Shown piece after piece: positions 34,292-43,072 of a stretch of 64,000 bases of DNA (the first letter of the stretch is position 1; each line of letters opens with the position of its first letter). Both the position numbers and the translations under genes were made by a program. Below the pieces are notes generated by a model. It did no database searches. It was not told the DNA's origin and saw only the letters and a program-made list of their open reading frames with translations. The DNA lies in contig JBBDWK010000099.1 in assembly GCA_040902885.1 (NCBI GenBank), forward strand, positions 1 to 64,000, in the 5' to 3' direction. This DNA comes from JBBDWK01 sp040902885 (GTDB taxonomy: Bacteria; Acidobacteriota; Terriglobia; Bryobacterales; Bryobacteraceae).

Positions 34292-35293
34292 TTGCCCGAA
34301 CTTCGTAAAGACCCAGTCACCGGCCGCTGGGTGATCATTTCCACGGACCGTGCCAGAAGGCCAACCGACTTCAGCCGCGATCCCGTCCCCATCGCCTCTC
34401 CCAACGGCTTTTGCCCGTTCTGCTACGGCAATGAGCAGAAGACGCCGCCCGAGATTATGGCCTTCCGCCCGCGGGGCGAGCCGAACCAGCCGGGATGGAC
34501 GTTGCGCGTGGTGCCGAACAAGTTTCCCGCGCTGGGGATCGAGGGCGAGTTGAACCGCCAGGGCGAGGGCATGTTCGACCGTATGACCGGCATCGGCGCG
34601 CACGAAGTGATCGTCGAAACGCCCGACCATGAGGCGCGTCTGGTGGATCTCTCCGAGCGGCAGGTGGAGGATCTGCTGTGGGCATTCCGGGACCGCATGC
34701 TCGATTTGAAGAAGGATAAGCGCCTGTGTTACATCGTGATCTTCAAGAATCACGGGGAAGCGGCCGGCGCGTCGCTGGCGCACAGCCATTCGCAGATCAT
34801 TGCACTGCCGGTGGTGCCGAAGCGGGTCCGCGAGGAACTGGACGGCGCCAAGACGTATTTCACATACAAGGAGCGTTGCGCGTATTGCGACGTGATCCGG
34901 CAGGAGACGCAGTCGGGCGCCCGGCTGGTAACGGAGACCGATATGTTCGTCGTGCTTCAGCCGTATGCGCCGCGCTTCCCTTTCGAGACGCTGATCCTGC
35001 CGAAGCGGCACCGGTCGCACTTCGAGGATGCGGACGCGCCATCCTTTCAGAACCTGGCATGGGTCTTGCGGTCCACGTTGCGGAAGCTGGACAAAGTGCT
35101 GGAGTGCGCGCCTTACAACTTCGTGATTCATACGGCTCCCATTCAGCAGGCGCCCATGGAACACTATCACTGGCACGTGGAGATTATGCCCAAGCTGACG
35201 AAAGTGGCGGGCTTCGAGTGGGCCACCGGCTTCTACATCAATCCCACTCCGCCGGAAGAGGCGGCGCGCTTTCTGCGCGATGCGGGGCTATAA
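34292..35293 (+). CDS. galT: galactose-1-phosphate uridylyltransferase
   Basis: 333 residues from a TTG start (MPELRKDPVTGRWVII). GalT exchanges UMP between UDP-glucose and galactose-1-phosphate in the Leloir pathway. Visible motifs: zinc-site cysteines 'CPFCYGNE', 'VPNKFPAL', 'FKNHGEAAGASLAHSHSQII' with the active-site HSHSQ, a second 'CAYCDV', and 'HWHVEIMPKL' near the end. galK and galE are not adjacent. Some homologues act on other sugar phosphates as ADP- or UDP-transferases, so the exact sugar is not certain. Confidence 0.92.
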   Translation: MPELRKDPVTGRWVIISTDRARRPTDFSRDPVPIASPNGFCPFCYGNEQKTPPEIMAFRPRGEPNQPGWTLRVVPNKFPALGIEGELNRQGEGMFDRMTGIGAHEVIVETPDHEARLVDLSERQVEDLLWAFRDRMLDLKKDKRLCYIVIFKNHGEAAGASLAHSHSQIIALPVVPKRVREELDGAKTYFTYKERCAYCDVIRQETQSGARLVTETDMFVVLQPYAPRFPFETLILPKRHRSHFEDADAPSFQNLAWVLRSTLRKLDKVLECAPYNFVIHTAPIQQAPMEHYHWHVEIMPKLTKVAGFEWATGFYINPTPPEEAARFLRDAGL

Positions 35294-35299
35294 CGGCAT

Positions 35300-36799
35300 A
35301 TGCAACGTCTCCTGATCCTTCTCGCCGTCGCGCAGGCCTTGCCGGCGCAGACCCTTAGCAGTTACGACATCCGTCGCGCCGCCGCACGAATCGTCATTGA
35401 CGGCAAGCTGGACGATCCGGCCTGGCGGCAGGCGACGGAGATGGGCGAGTTCCACTTCCCGTGGTTGAGGGAAGGCACGAAGGAGCAGACCGTTGCGCGG
35501 ATGCTCTGGGACGACGAGAATCTCTACGTCGGCTACTATTGCCACGACACGCATATCTCGGCTTTCGAGACCAAGCGGCACGGGCCGGTATCGAAAGACG
35601 ACTGCGTCGAAATCTTCATCAGTCCCAATCCGGAGAAGGTGACCAACTACTACACCTTCGAGATCAATGCCATCGGCACGATGCTGAACCGCTGCAGGAC
35701 GGATTGGTGGAAAGGGCCTCCGACGTGGGAGCCGGAGAACGTGCGCTACCGCACCTCGTTTCATGGGCTGCCGAAGAAGGAAGAATCGCCCGGGGACAAC
35801 CACTGGGTAGTCGAGATGGCCATTCCGTTGCACAACTTCGCCCGCGACGCGGCCCACATGCCTCCCCGCGACGGCGACCGCTGGCGGCTGAACCTGAACC
35901 GCACGGGAGGCATCACCAACCGGCAGAGCAGCAGTTGGTCTCCGATTCCGACTCCCGCGCCGGCCTTTCACACCCCCACCGCATTCGGCAGCGTGCGGTT
36001 CGTAGCCGCCGCGCCGATGCAGGCAGCCCAGGCGGCGGGCCGGCGCGGCGGGCGCAACCAGCGAGAGACCAACCCTTTGGGGCGCGGGGTTCAAGTGGTG
36101 GCGGACGGGCGCGCCCTATACAACCGCTCCTGCACGATGTGTCACGGACTGGACGGCGCGGTGGGAGATCGCGCCCCGGCCCTGGCCGGCAACCGGCGCT
36201 TCCTTCGCACCTCCGACCAGGATCTGTTTGACGCCATCTCCAAAGGCCTTCCAGGCACGGCCATGCCTCCCATGGGGCTGCCCGGGAACGACACCTGGAA
36301 GATCGTGGCTTACATTCGAAGCCTGCGCGCCTCGGCTTATGAAGACCACGTGACCGGGGACCGGGTCGCCGGCGAGAGGATTTTCTGGGGCAAGGGAAAC
36401 TGCGGCGCCTGCCACACCTTGAACGGCCGCGGCGGGCTGTTGGGACCGGACCTCTCGGACGTGGGGGCGGGGAAGACGCTTGCGGCGCTGAAGGAGACGC
36501 TCACCCAGCCGCTGCCGCACGTGCCGCGAGGCTATCAACCGGTGGTTCTTACAACAGCCGACGGGCGCTCGCTTTCGGGCGTGCTGAAGAACGAGAACAA
36601 CTTCTCCCTTCAGCTTCTGGACAAGGAGAACCGGCTGCATCTGCTCCTGAGAGAAGAGCTGAAGGACGTTCAATACGGCAATGTGTCCCTGATGCCCAGA
36701 GACTTCGATAAGACCTTGAGCGCCGCGGAGTTCCAGAATCTGCTGGCCTTTTTGAGCCGCCAGGCCCGCAGCAGAGCCAGAGAGGATGGTACCCGGTGA
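35300..36799 (+). CDS. CBM9-like domain plus two cytochrome c domains
   Basis: 499 residues with a short signal peptide (ends near 'ALPAQT'). Residues ~20-240 resemble a family-9 carbohydrate-binding module: 'IVIDGKLDDPAWRQA', 'VARMLWDDENLYVGYYCHD', 'DDCVEIFISP'. Two haem-c sites follow: CTMCH (about residue 277) and CGACH (about residue 370), the second in a Planctomycete/Acidobacteriota-type cytochrome domain with 'LLGPDLSDVG'. The C-terminus ('DGRSLSGVLKNENNFSLQLLD') matches the beta-rich tail often after such cytochromes. Its stop overlaps the GTG of the PQQ dehydrogenase gene, so it is the likely electron acceptor for that enzyme in the periplasm. Confidence 0.87.
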   Translation: MQRLLILLAVAQALPAQTLSSYDIRRAAARIVIDGKLDDPAWRQATEMGEFHFPWLREGTKEQTVARMLWDDENLYVGYYCHDTHISAFETKRHGPVSKDDCVEIFISPNPEKVTNYYTFEINAIGTMLNRCRTDWWKGPPTWEPENVRYRTSFHGLPKKEESPGDNHWVVEMAIPLHNFARDAAHMPPRDGDRWRLNLNRTGGITNRQSSSWSPIPTPAPAFHTPTAFGSVRFVAAAPMQAAQAAGRRGGRNQRETNPLGRGVQVVADGRALYNRSCTMCHGLDGAVGDRAPALAGNRRFLRTSDQDLFDAISKGLPGTAMPPMGLPGNDTWKIVAYIRSLRASAYEDHVTGDRVAGERIFWGKGNCGACHTLNGRGGLLGPDLSDVGAGKTLAALKETLTQPLPHVPRGYQPVVLTTADGRSLSGVLKNENNFSLQLLDKENRLHLLLREELKDVQYGNVSLMPRDFDKTLSAAEFQNLLAFLSRQARSRAREDGTR

Positions 36800-38499
36800 A
36801 GATACGGCATGATAACTTGCTCGACCGCTACCTCACGGTCGCGGCTCAGAAGGACTTACCGAGCCGCGACCGTGAGGGAGTGGTTGCCTGGGGACGGCGG
36901 AGCACCCCACTAACAGTTTTATTTTTTCTATATCTCGTGCACGCCTCGGCACAGGTGACTTATCAGGACTTACTGAAGGCCGACCCAAGCCAGTGGCTGA
37001 CTTATCAGGGACCTTACAATGGGCAGCGTCACAGTCTGCTCGGGCAGATCCACAAGGGTAACGTCAAAAGCCTGACGCCCAAGTGGATTTATAACGTACC
37101 GGGAGCGAGCCGTCTGCAAAGCGTGCCCGTCGTGGTGGACGGCGTGATGTACGTGTCGCAGCCCAATGAAGTACACGCGATCGACGGACGCACGGGCCGG
37201 CTCATCTGGCAGTATCGCCGTCAGGCTCGCGAGCGCGGTCCCAACCGGGGCGTGGCGGTTTACGGCAACAAAGTGTACTTCGGCACTCCGGACGCTTTCC
37301 TTGTCGCGTTGGACGCCCGCACAGGCAGCCTGGTGTGGGAAGCGAAACTGGCCGAGTGGGAGGAAGGCTTCTACAGCCCGGTGGCGCCGCTGGCCATAAA
37401 CGGGAAGATCCTCGCGGGCATCGCCCCCGGAGACCATGGGTTGAACGGCTTTCTGGATGCCTACGACGCGGAGACCGGTGAGCGCCTGTGGCGATGGAAT
37501 GCCATCCCCAAACCCGGCGAGCCCGGCAATGAAACGTGGGCGGGGGACTCGTGGAAAACGGGAGGCGGCAACACGTGGCTGACGGGCACGTACGATCCCG
37601 AGTTGAACCTGATCTACTGGGGCATCGGCAATCCCGCTCCGGATTTCGACGGCGACGTTCGGAAGGGCGACAACCTGTACACCGAGAGCATCGTCGCACT
37701 GGACGCCGACACCGGGAAGCTGAAGTGGTATTTCCAGAATACGCCGCACGACTTACACGACTGGGACTCCGTGGAGGTCCCGGTATTGGTGGATGCGCCG
37801 TTCCAGGGGCGGAAGCGCAAGCTGTTGGTGCAGGCGAACCGGAACGGCTTCTACTACGTGCTGGACCGGACCAACGGCAAGTTTCTGCATGGGACGCCGT
37901 TTGTGAAGCTGCTGAACTGGGCCTCCGGTCTGACGCCGGAAGGGCGGCCGATTCGAGTGCCCGGCGTCGAGCCCACGCTAAAGGGCAATAAAGTGTGTCC
38001 GGCAACCTCCGGCGCCACCAACTGGATGTCGCCGGCCTTCAACCCCGATACGGGCCTGTTCTACGTGGTCGCGCAGGAAGGGTGCGGCATCAGCACGAAA
38101 TCGGCCGATACTTTCCGGCCCGGCGGATTTCCCTTCATGGCGACGGGCTATATCGAGAGTCCCGAGGAGCCATGGCGCATGCATGTGCGGGCGCTTGAGT
38201 TGACCACCGGGAAACTGGTGTGGGATTACGAGCAGATCGGGTCGCGGCGGTACGGCGCGGGCCTGCTCTCGACCGCCGGCGGATTGATCTTCTCCGGAGA
38301 CGATCAGGGTTTCTTCACCGCTCTGGACGCCGCGAGCGGGAAGGCCCTATGGCACTTCAATACGGGCATGCGGATTTCGGCGTCACCGATGACGTATAGC
38401 TTCAAGGGACAACAGTACGTGGCTGTTTCGGCGGGCGTGAACGTAGTGGCGTTCGCGCTGCACGAATCGCCTCCGCCGGCACATGATAAGCTTAAGTAA
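36796..38499 (+). CDS. PQQ-dependent dehydrogenase (quinoprotein, beta-propeller)
   Basis: 567 residues from GTG 36796, which overlaps the previous stop. After an odd N-terminus comes a signal-like 'RRSTPLTVLFFLYLVHASAQ', then the eight-bladed propeller: 'WLTYQGPYNGQRHSLLGQI', repeated 'DGRTGRLIWQYR', 'DAETGERLWRW' and 'DADTGKLKWYFQNTPHDLHDWD' (a blade motif with the catalytic Asp region), 'NRNGFYYVLDRTNGKFL' and 'LDAASGKALWHFNTG'. Residues ~11-29 are encoded by a dispersed palindromic repeat (36824-36884), so that repeat was inserted in the gene start. An alternative start is GTG 36880, just before the signal-like stretch. The cognate cytochrome c is upstream; the alcohol or sugar substrate is unknown. 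Confidence 0.9.
   Translation: MKIRHDNLLDRYLTVAAQKDLPSRDREGVVAWGRRSTPLTVLFFLYLVHASAQVTYQDLLKADPSQWLTYQGPYNGQRHSLLGQIHKGNVKSLTPKWIYNVPGASRLQSVPVVVDGVMYVSQPNEVHAIDGRTGRLIWQYRRQARERGPNRGVAVYGNKVYFGTPDAFLVALDARTGSLVWEAKLAEWEEGFYSPVAPLAINGKILAGIAPGDHGLNGFLDAYDAETGERLWRWNAIPKPGEPGNETWAGDSWKTGGGNTWLTGTYDPELNLIYWGIGNPAPDFDGDVRKGDNLYTESIVALDADTGKLKWYFQNTPHDLHDWDSVEVPVLVDAPFQGRKRKLLVQANRNGFYYVLDRTNGKFLHGTPFVKLLNWASGLTPEGRPIRVPGVEPTLKGNKVCPATSGATNWMSPAFNPDTGLFYVVAQEGCGISTKSADTFRPGGFPFMATGYIESPEEPWRMHVRALELTTGKLVWDYEQIGSRRYGAGLLSTAGGLIFSGDDQGFFTALDAASGKALWHFNTGMRISASPMTYSFKGQQYVAVSAGVNVVAFALHESPPPAHDKLK
36824..36884 (+). repeat. dispersed palindromic repeat, copy 1 (inside a coding region)
   Basis: Arms of 24 bp (36824-36847 and 36861-36884; 22 of 24 positions pair) around a 13-base loop AGAAGGACTTACC. 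The core arm is CTCACGGTCGCGGCTC. The loop is the near-exact reverse complement of that in the copy at 55757, so the whole unit is conserved, not just the arms. Confidence 0.85.
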
Positions 38500-38919
38500 A
38501 TGGCCAAAAAAGAGAAACGCGAGAAGCGGCCCATGCCGCCCGTCGGCGCGTGGGGTCCCGCGGTCGCGCTGGGCTGGTTTATTCCGGGCGGCGGCCACTT
38601 CCTGCTGGGCAAGCGCGTCCGTGCGGCGCTGCTGTTCTTCGCGGTGACCTGCATGTTTCTGCTGGGGCTGATGATGCGCGGCGCCATGTTTACGCCACAG
38701 TCCGGAGACATCCTCACGATAGCGATCAACTATGGCGGCTTTCTCGGAAATCTTGCCTCCGGAAGCCTCTACCTCCTGACCAACTGGCTGGGCTACAACC
38801 AGCCCGACGTCGCCGGCCACGTACACGACTACGGCACCAAGTTTCTGGTGACCGCCGGCCTTCTGAATATCCTCGCGATGGTGGATGTCTTCGAGATCGC
38901 GGCCGGGCGGAAGAGTTAA
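38500..38919 (+). CDS. small integral membrane protein (DUF6677-like)
   Basis: 139 residues beginning 'MAKKEKREKRPMPPVGAW', a basic cytosolic N-terminus, then two or three membrane segments ('PAVALGWFIPGGGHFLLG', 'AALLFFAVTCMFLLGLMM', 'FLVTAGLLNILAMVDVFEI'). The 'GWFIPGGGHFLLGK' segment resembles TM2-type or DUF6677 proteins, of unknown role. It begins 1 bp after the dehydrogenase stop and is followed by another small membrane protein and the RraA-like gene, so all may be one transcript. Confidence 0.65.
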   Translation: MAKKEKREKRPMPPVGAWGPAVALGWFIPGGGHFLLGKRVRAALLFFAVTCMFLLGLMMRGAMFTPQSGDILTIAINYGGFLGNLASGSLYLLTNWLGYNQPDVAGHVHDYGTKFLVTAGLLNILAMVDVFEIAAGRKS

Positions 38920-38926
38920 GGAAAAC

Positions 38927-39112
38927 ATGCCTCGTATGATCCTCAGCCATTTCGAAGCCGCGCTCCTGTTTGCGCTCTTCACCTCCATCGTGCTCGGAGT
39001 GGTGACCCACAATACCGACCGGGAGCGCCTCCGCTACGGCCTCTACGTGTTCGGCTGTTTTCTCGCCACGCTATTCGGCCTGAGCTGGCTGATGTACTTC
39101 GGCCACGGCTAA
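38927..39112 (+). CDS. very small membrane protein
   Basis: 61 residues with AAGGA upstream. Two hydrophobic segments ('AALLFALFTSIVLGVV' and 'YVFGCFLATLFGLSWLMYF') separated by a charged loop 'THNTDRERLR'. No known family recognised. Its stop overlaps the start of the RraA-like gene (TAATG), so it is coupled to both neighbours. Confidence 0.6.
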   Translation: MPRMILSHFEAALLFALFTSIVLGVVTHNTDRERLRYGLYVFGCFLATLFGLSWLMYFGHG

Positions 39113-39774
39113 TGCCTTTCGCCGCGGACACTGAACTTTTCAGCGCGATTCGCGCCAAGCTGTATACCGCTGTCGTGGGCGACGTGCTCGACGAGATGGG
39201 CCGCCTCGAGCACTTTCTGCCCCCGCAAATTCGCCCCCTCGCTCCCGAGATGGTCGTCGTCGGGCGCGCACGCCCGGTCATCGTTCAGGACGCTCCCGGG
39301 ACAGCCAGCGATCGCTTCGGCCGCTTGCTGGACGCGCTCGATTCGCTGGGGCAGGACGATGTCTACATTACCGACGGCGGACGCACGCCTTACGCTCTGT
39401 GGGGCGAGCTGCTCTCCACGCGCGCTGTGCATCTGAAAGCCGCCGGCGCGGTGATGAACGGATACTGCCGCGACATGGCCGGAATTCTGGAAACCGGTTT
39501 CCCGACGTTCTGCTGGGGCTCCTACGCGCTCGATATCAGTTATCGAGGCAAAGTGGTGGACTTCAATGTCCCGGCGACGGTGGGCGGCATATCCGTCGCG
39601 CCGGACGACATCGTCTTCGGCGACCGGGACGGTGTGCTCATCGTTCCACGCAGTCTGGCCGATGAAGCCTTCGGCCGCGCGCTGGAAAAGGTCGAAGGCG
39701 AGAACCACGTGCGGGACAATTTCCGCGCGGGCATGTCGGCGGTGGAAGCATTCGCCAAATTCGGCGTGATGTAA
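39112..39774 (+). CDS. RraA-like / HMG-aldolase-family protein
   Basis: 220 residues. The RraA/HMG-aldolase fold is indicated by 'VVGDVLDEMGRLEHFLP', the phosphate-binding region 'LDSLGQDDVYITDGGRTPYALWGELLS', 'GAVMNGYCRDMAGILETGFPTF' (the G-x-x-R-D metal/carboxylate motif) and 'VNVPATVGGISVAPDDIVFGDRDGVLIVP' style strands. Relatives are 4-hydroxy-4-methyl-2-oxoglutarate aldolases, 4-carboxymuconolactone-pathway enzymes and RNase E regulators; a small-acid aldolase or decarboxylase is most likely. Coupled to the small membrane protein gene upstream. Confidence 0.8.
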   Translation: MPFAADTELFSAIRAKLYTAVVGDVLDEMGRLEHFLPPQIRPLAPEMVVVGRARPVIVQDAPGTASDRFGRLLDALDSLGQDDVYITDGGRTPYALWGELLSTRAVHLKAAGAVMNGYCRDMAGILETGFPTFCWGSYALDISYRGKVVDFNVPATVGGISVAPDDIVFGDRDGVLIVPRSLADEAFGRALEKVEGENHVRDNFRAGMSAVEAFAKFGVM

Positions 39775-39843
39775 GGACTTTCTGATTTGTAAGACTTTCT
39801 GATCTGCAGGACTTTCTGGATTTGTAGGACTTACTGATTTGTG
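39775..39843 (+). repeat. tandem repeat, four units of 17-18 bp
   Basis: Unit GGACTTTCTGATTTGTA, repeated four times with small changes (the last ends GTG). It starts directly after the stop of the RraA-like gene and leads into the GC-rich repeat and an assembly gap. Confidence 0.85.
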
Positions 39844-39848
39844 GGTTT

Positions 39849-39877
39849 GTGGGGCAGCCCCCCGGGCTGCGGCGGCC
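39849..39877 (+). repeat. short dispersed GC-rich inverted repeat, copy B
   Basis: Close match to 14497-14525; contains GCAGCCC and GGGCTGC that can pair. Followed by a C-run, ten N and a G-run. Confidence 0.45.
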
Positions 39878-39890
39878 GACCCCCCCCCCC

Positions 39891-39900
39891 NNNNNNNNNN
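39891..39900. other. assembly gap
   Basis: Ten N between a run of C and a run of G, so the sequence here is unresolved and homopolymer-rich. Confidence 0.99.
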
Positions 39901-39989
39901 GGGGCGCCCACCCGGCCCGCCCGGACCTGACCACTATCCAACGTGATGCCGAAGGCGTCAACTCCGGCATCTCGGTATTGTCGGTCCCG

Positions 39990-40490
39990 CTATACATCCA
40001 TCGCGGCCCCGTTCTTCCGAAGCCACTCTCTTCGTTCGAGGTAGTTTGGGATTACCTTGTCCACTTCATTCCAGAAGGCATCCGTGTGGTCGAGGTGGTG
40101 GAAATGGCAAAGCTCATGAACCACGATGTCGTCGATGATGGTTGGCGGAGCCTTCCTGACCTTTTCAGGCACCCAGACGGCAAAGCGCCTGAGTTGACAG
40201 GGCTGATGTGGGTGGCAGAGGCAACGGCCTCGTGGCTCGCGGATTCCCTGGCGAACTTGCCGATCTCGTCCATATCGCAAAGCAGCCCCCAGAAGAAGAT
40301 GTGTCGAATCACACCGGTCAGCAAGTTGGTAGGGCAAATCGAATGAGAAAAAGGCTCTGATGTGAGCGGCTGGCCATATAATCGGTGTACGGCCGAAGGC
40401 CAAAACGCAAATCCGTGGTACGAGGAGTTGAAACCATGTTGAAATCGTCTGCGCTATGTGTGTGTGCGGCCTTGGCACTGCTATCGTCAA
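39990..40490 (-). pseudogene. truncated zinc metallopeptidase (YgjP/SprT-like), probably a remnant
   Basis: The C-terminal ~70 residues (from about 40199 down) fit the YgjP/DUF45 family: 'IIDDIVVHELCHFHHLDHTDAFW' with the HELCH zinc motif and downstream His, then 'VIPNYLERREWLRKNG'. Upstream the frame reads Cys/Arg-rich and shows no family resemblance, and the usual N-terminal part with 'WGSC' is absent in all frames. It is therefore probably a fragment. It lies in a repeat-rich patch next to an assembly gap. Confidence 0.45.
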
Positions 40491-40993
40491 GCGTACGCGC
40501 CGAGGAGATCAATTGCGTGGGCACGCTGCGTGGCTCGTTCGACAACGTCAACGTCCCCAGGGGAAGGAACTGCACACTCATCGATTCTCGCGTACAGGGA
40601 ACCGTCTACGTGCGAAGCAACGCTTCCGTGAGCGTCTATCGCACTGTCATTCTCGGCAACGTGCAGGCTGAAGGCGCCCGCTTTGTGCGCCTATATGGCA
40701 CCGGCGTTGTGGTCAACGGCAGCGTGCAGATCAAGTACGGCACTCAAGCCACGACCATCAATCCTGGCACGCAGATTGGAGGGAACGTGCAGTACGTCGA
40801 GAGCTCCGGATTCCTTAAAATTCTGCGCGCCAGAGTCGGTCAGGATGTACAGGTTTTCGAGAATGTCGGCGGCGCTTCCATCTACTACAACGTGATCAAT
40901 GGCAATCTGCAATGCAAGGAGAATGACCCAGCGCCAACAGGCGACAATAACCAGGTCGGAGGCAATAAGGAAGATCAGTGCTCGACCTTCTAG
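40436..40993 (+). CDS. secreted beta-helix-like protein of unknown function
   Basis: 185 residues with GAGGAG before the ATG. The signal peptide is 'MLKSSALCVCAALALLSSSV' ending near 'RAEE'. The mature protein consists of short repeated strands ('VQGTVYVRSNASVSVY', 'VQAEGARFVRLYGTGVVVNG', 'VQYVESSGFLKIL', 'VGQDVQVFENVGGASIYYN') that suggest a small right-handed beta helix. It ends 'GNLQCKENDPAPTGDNNQVG' with two late cysteines, a tail seen in other secreted proteins of this type. No enzyme motif; it may be a surface or extracellular structural protein. Confidence 0.65.
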   Translation: MLKSSALCVCAALALLSSSVRAEEINCVGTLRGSFDNVNVPRGRNCTLIDSRVQGTVYVRSNASVSVYRTVILGNVQAEGARFVRLYGTGVVVNGSVQIKYGTQATTINPGTQIGGNVQYVESSGFLKILRARVGQDVQVFENVGGASIYYNVINGNLQCKENDPAPTGDNNQVGGNKEDQCSTF

Positions 40994-41360
40994 ATGTCCT
41001 GCGCAGATCGTCGCAGGCGCGGAATAGCAGACCGGATAGCTGGCTGAGCGTGAGCTTCGTCATCTTGATCGATTAGGGGTAATCCAGTTTATTGTTTTTA
41101 CCATTTTCACGCGACTCCGGCAGAGTAGCGCCTGTTTGATCAATGCTTGTCACGGCGCACAGTCAAAAATTTCTCCCGTCCCTGCAACCGCTTCCACCTC
41201 GCCGCCCTCTACAAGCCCACCCGGTTCCGTAACCTGGAGTTGGAGAGCCAGGAACAGCGGTTAAAGGCTTTCCGTAGATGGTGTTAGAGTATTTTGCCGA
41301 ACAAAGCCAATTTACGCCCGCGCGCCAGCACGCGACGCCTACACATGATATGGTGTAGAC
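40994..41360 (+). other. intergenic region before an orphan vapB-like gene
   Basis: About 370 bp. A short plus-strand frame at 41189-41289 ('FHLAALYKPTRFRN...') has protein-like composition but no start or family, so it may be a remnant. The 41339-41358 palindrome lies just before the antitoxin gene. Confidence 0.4.
41339..41358 (+). promoter_or_regulatory. inverted repeat in front of the orphan antitoxin gene
   Basis: CTACAC, eight bases, GTGTAG: two perfect 6-bp arms ending 2 bp before the GTG start. VapB-type antitoxins bind such repeats to repress their own operons. Confidence 0.5.
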
Positions 41361-41576
41361 GTGCCCACGAGCCTCGCCCTGGACGATGCATTGTTGGAAG
41401 AGGCGTTACGGATTGGCGGCTACCCCACAAAGAAAGCCACGGTTAACGCTGCGCTCAAAGAGTTTGTAGAACGCCGAAAGCAGCGCGAGGTGGTAAAGCT
41501 GTTTGGGTCGATCGACTACGACGCTCGCTACGACTATAAGCAAGCGCGCCAGACGACGATTTCGTCCTGGGACTGA
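41361..41576 (+). CDS. vapB: VapB-family antitoxin without toxin
   Basis: 71 residues from a GTG. 'PTSLALDDALLEEALRIGG' followed by 'KKATVNAALKEFVERRKQ' is the ribbon-helix-helix-type VapB (DUF2191) pattern, and 'LFGSIDYDARYDYKQAR' is the typical toxin-contact tail. A PIN toxin should start right after; instead the 134 bp up to miaB holds only a short frame starting 'VKALMG', which could be the relic of one (PIN toxins often start VKALVDTS). So this is an orphan antitoxin. Confidence 0.75.
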   Translation: MPTSLALDDALLEEALRIGGYPTKKATVNAALKEFVERRKQREVVKLFGSIDYDARYDYKQARQTTISSWD

Positions 41577-41710
41577 AAAGGCGTGAAGGCTTTGATGGGA
41601 CTGGGCAGGCGGATTCGCCTGCGCTGCCTGATGCGCCAGTTCACAGCACTGAACCGCGCGCGTGAGCAAGCGGAACGCTGCAGCCCCCTAACCCCTATAA
41701 TGGTAAGCAA

Positions 41711-43042
41711 GTGACCCGCAAGACCTTTTATATTGAAACCTTCGGCTGCCAGATGAATGCCCACGACTCGGAAAAAGTCGTCGGCACGCTCCTCAATCGC
41801 GGCTACGAGCAAGTCGAAACTCCCGAAGCGGCCGGGCTTGTTCTGTACAACACGTGCAGCATCCGCGACAAGGCCGAGCAGAAGGTCTTCAACCGCCTCC
41901 AGCAGTTCAAGCGCGACGCGGGCAAGGGCAAGATTTTCGGCGTCATCGGCTGCGTCGCCCAGCAGGAAGGCGAGCGCATCTTCGAGAAAGCGCCCCACGT
42001 CAGTCTGGTCGCGGGATCGGCCAGTTATACGCGGCTGCCCGAACTGCTCGTGCAACTGGAAACCGGGGCCCGGCGCGTCTCCGGTCTGAGTCTCGACACC
42101 GCCGAAACCTTCGACACCCCCTTTACGCGCCGCGATAACCCGCACCGCGCCTACATCACCATCATCGAAGGGTGCGACAAATCCTGCGCCTACTGCGTTG
42201 TGCCGTTTACCCGCGGGCCGGAGCGCAGCCGGACCAGTGAGAGCGTGATGGCGGAAGCGCGCGGCCTCGCCGATGCGGGCTACACGGAGATTCAGCTTCT
42301 GGGACAGAACGTGAACAGCTATCGCGATCCTTCGCCCGCCGGATGGGACTTCGCCACGCTGCTTGCGCGCGTCGCCGAAATTCCGGGACTGCGCCGCGTG
42401 CGCTTCACCACGTCGCACCCGCGCGATTTCGTCAAACCCATCGTGGAGGCCATCGAGGGGAATTCCGTGCTCGCGAACCACGTGCATCTGCCCGTGCAAT
42501 CCGGCTCCAGCCGTGTGCTCGACCGCATGCAGCGGCTCTATACGCGCGACGAGTACATGCGGCGCATCGAGTGGATGAAGAACGCCCGGCGGGACATCTC
42601 GCTCACCACGGATATCATTGTCGGTTTCCCCGGAGAGACCGAAGAGGACTTCCAGCAGACCCTCGATCTGCTGGACGAAGTCGAATACGACTCGCTGTTC
42701 AGCTTCAAGTACTCCCCCCGCCCCAACACCGCGGCGCTGGCCATGCGGGACGCGGTTCCCGAAGAGGAAAAATCGCGCCGCCTGACCATCCTGCAGGAGA
42801 AGCAGCGCTCCATCCAGATCCGCCGCAATTCGGCTTTGATCGGTTTCGTTCGGGAGGTGCATGTCGAGGGGCGCAACCAGGCGCTGGGCCAGTGGATCGG
42901 GCGCACTTCGGATAACCGGACGCTGAACTTCGTTCACCCGGATTCCGGCGACCCGCCTTTAATCGGCAAATATTTGCCGGTGCTGGTCACGCGCGCGGGC
43001 CCCAATTCGCTGGTTGGCGAGAGCGCCATGCATGCGGCATAG
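41711..43042 (+). CDS. miaB: tRNA-2-methylthio-N6-dimethylallyladenosine synthase
   Basis: 443 residues from a GTG. Radical-SAM methylthiotransferase for A37 of tRNA. N-terminal MTTase domain with 'FYIETFGCQMNAHDSEKV', 'LYNTCSIRDKAEQK' and 'GCVAQQEGERIF', whose three cysteines hold the second iron-sulfur cluster. The radical-SAM CxxxCxxC motif is in 'EGCDKSCAYCVVPFTRGPE', and 'LTTDIIVGFPGETEEDF' and a C-terminal TRAM-type domain follow. The position right before the bifunctional-nuclease gene is common in this phylum. Confidence 0.96.
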   Translation: MTRKTFYIETFGCQMNAHDSEKVVGTLLNRGYEQVETPEAAGLVLYNTCSIRDKAEQKVFNRLQQFKRDAGKGKIFGVIGCVAQQEGERIFEKAPHVSLVAGSASYTRLPELLVQLETGARRVSGLSLDTAETFDTPFTRRDNPHRAYITIIEGCDKSCAYCVVPFTRGPERSRTSESVMAEARGLADAGYTEIQLLGQNVNSYRDPSPAGWDFATLLARVAEIPGLRRVRFTTSHPRDFVKPIVEAIEGNSVLANHVHLPVQSGSSRVLDRMQRLYTRDEYMRRIEWMKNARRDISLTTDIIVGFPGETEEDFQQTLDLLDEVEYDSLFSFKYSPRPNTAALAMRDAVPEEEKSRRLTILQEKQRSIQIRRNSALIGFVREVHVEGRNQALGQWIGRTSDNRTLNFVHPDSGDPPLIGKYLPVLVTRAGPNSLVGESAMHAA

Positions 43043-43072
43043 CGTATGGTGTAATGAAGGGAGGGGGATCAG

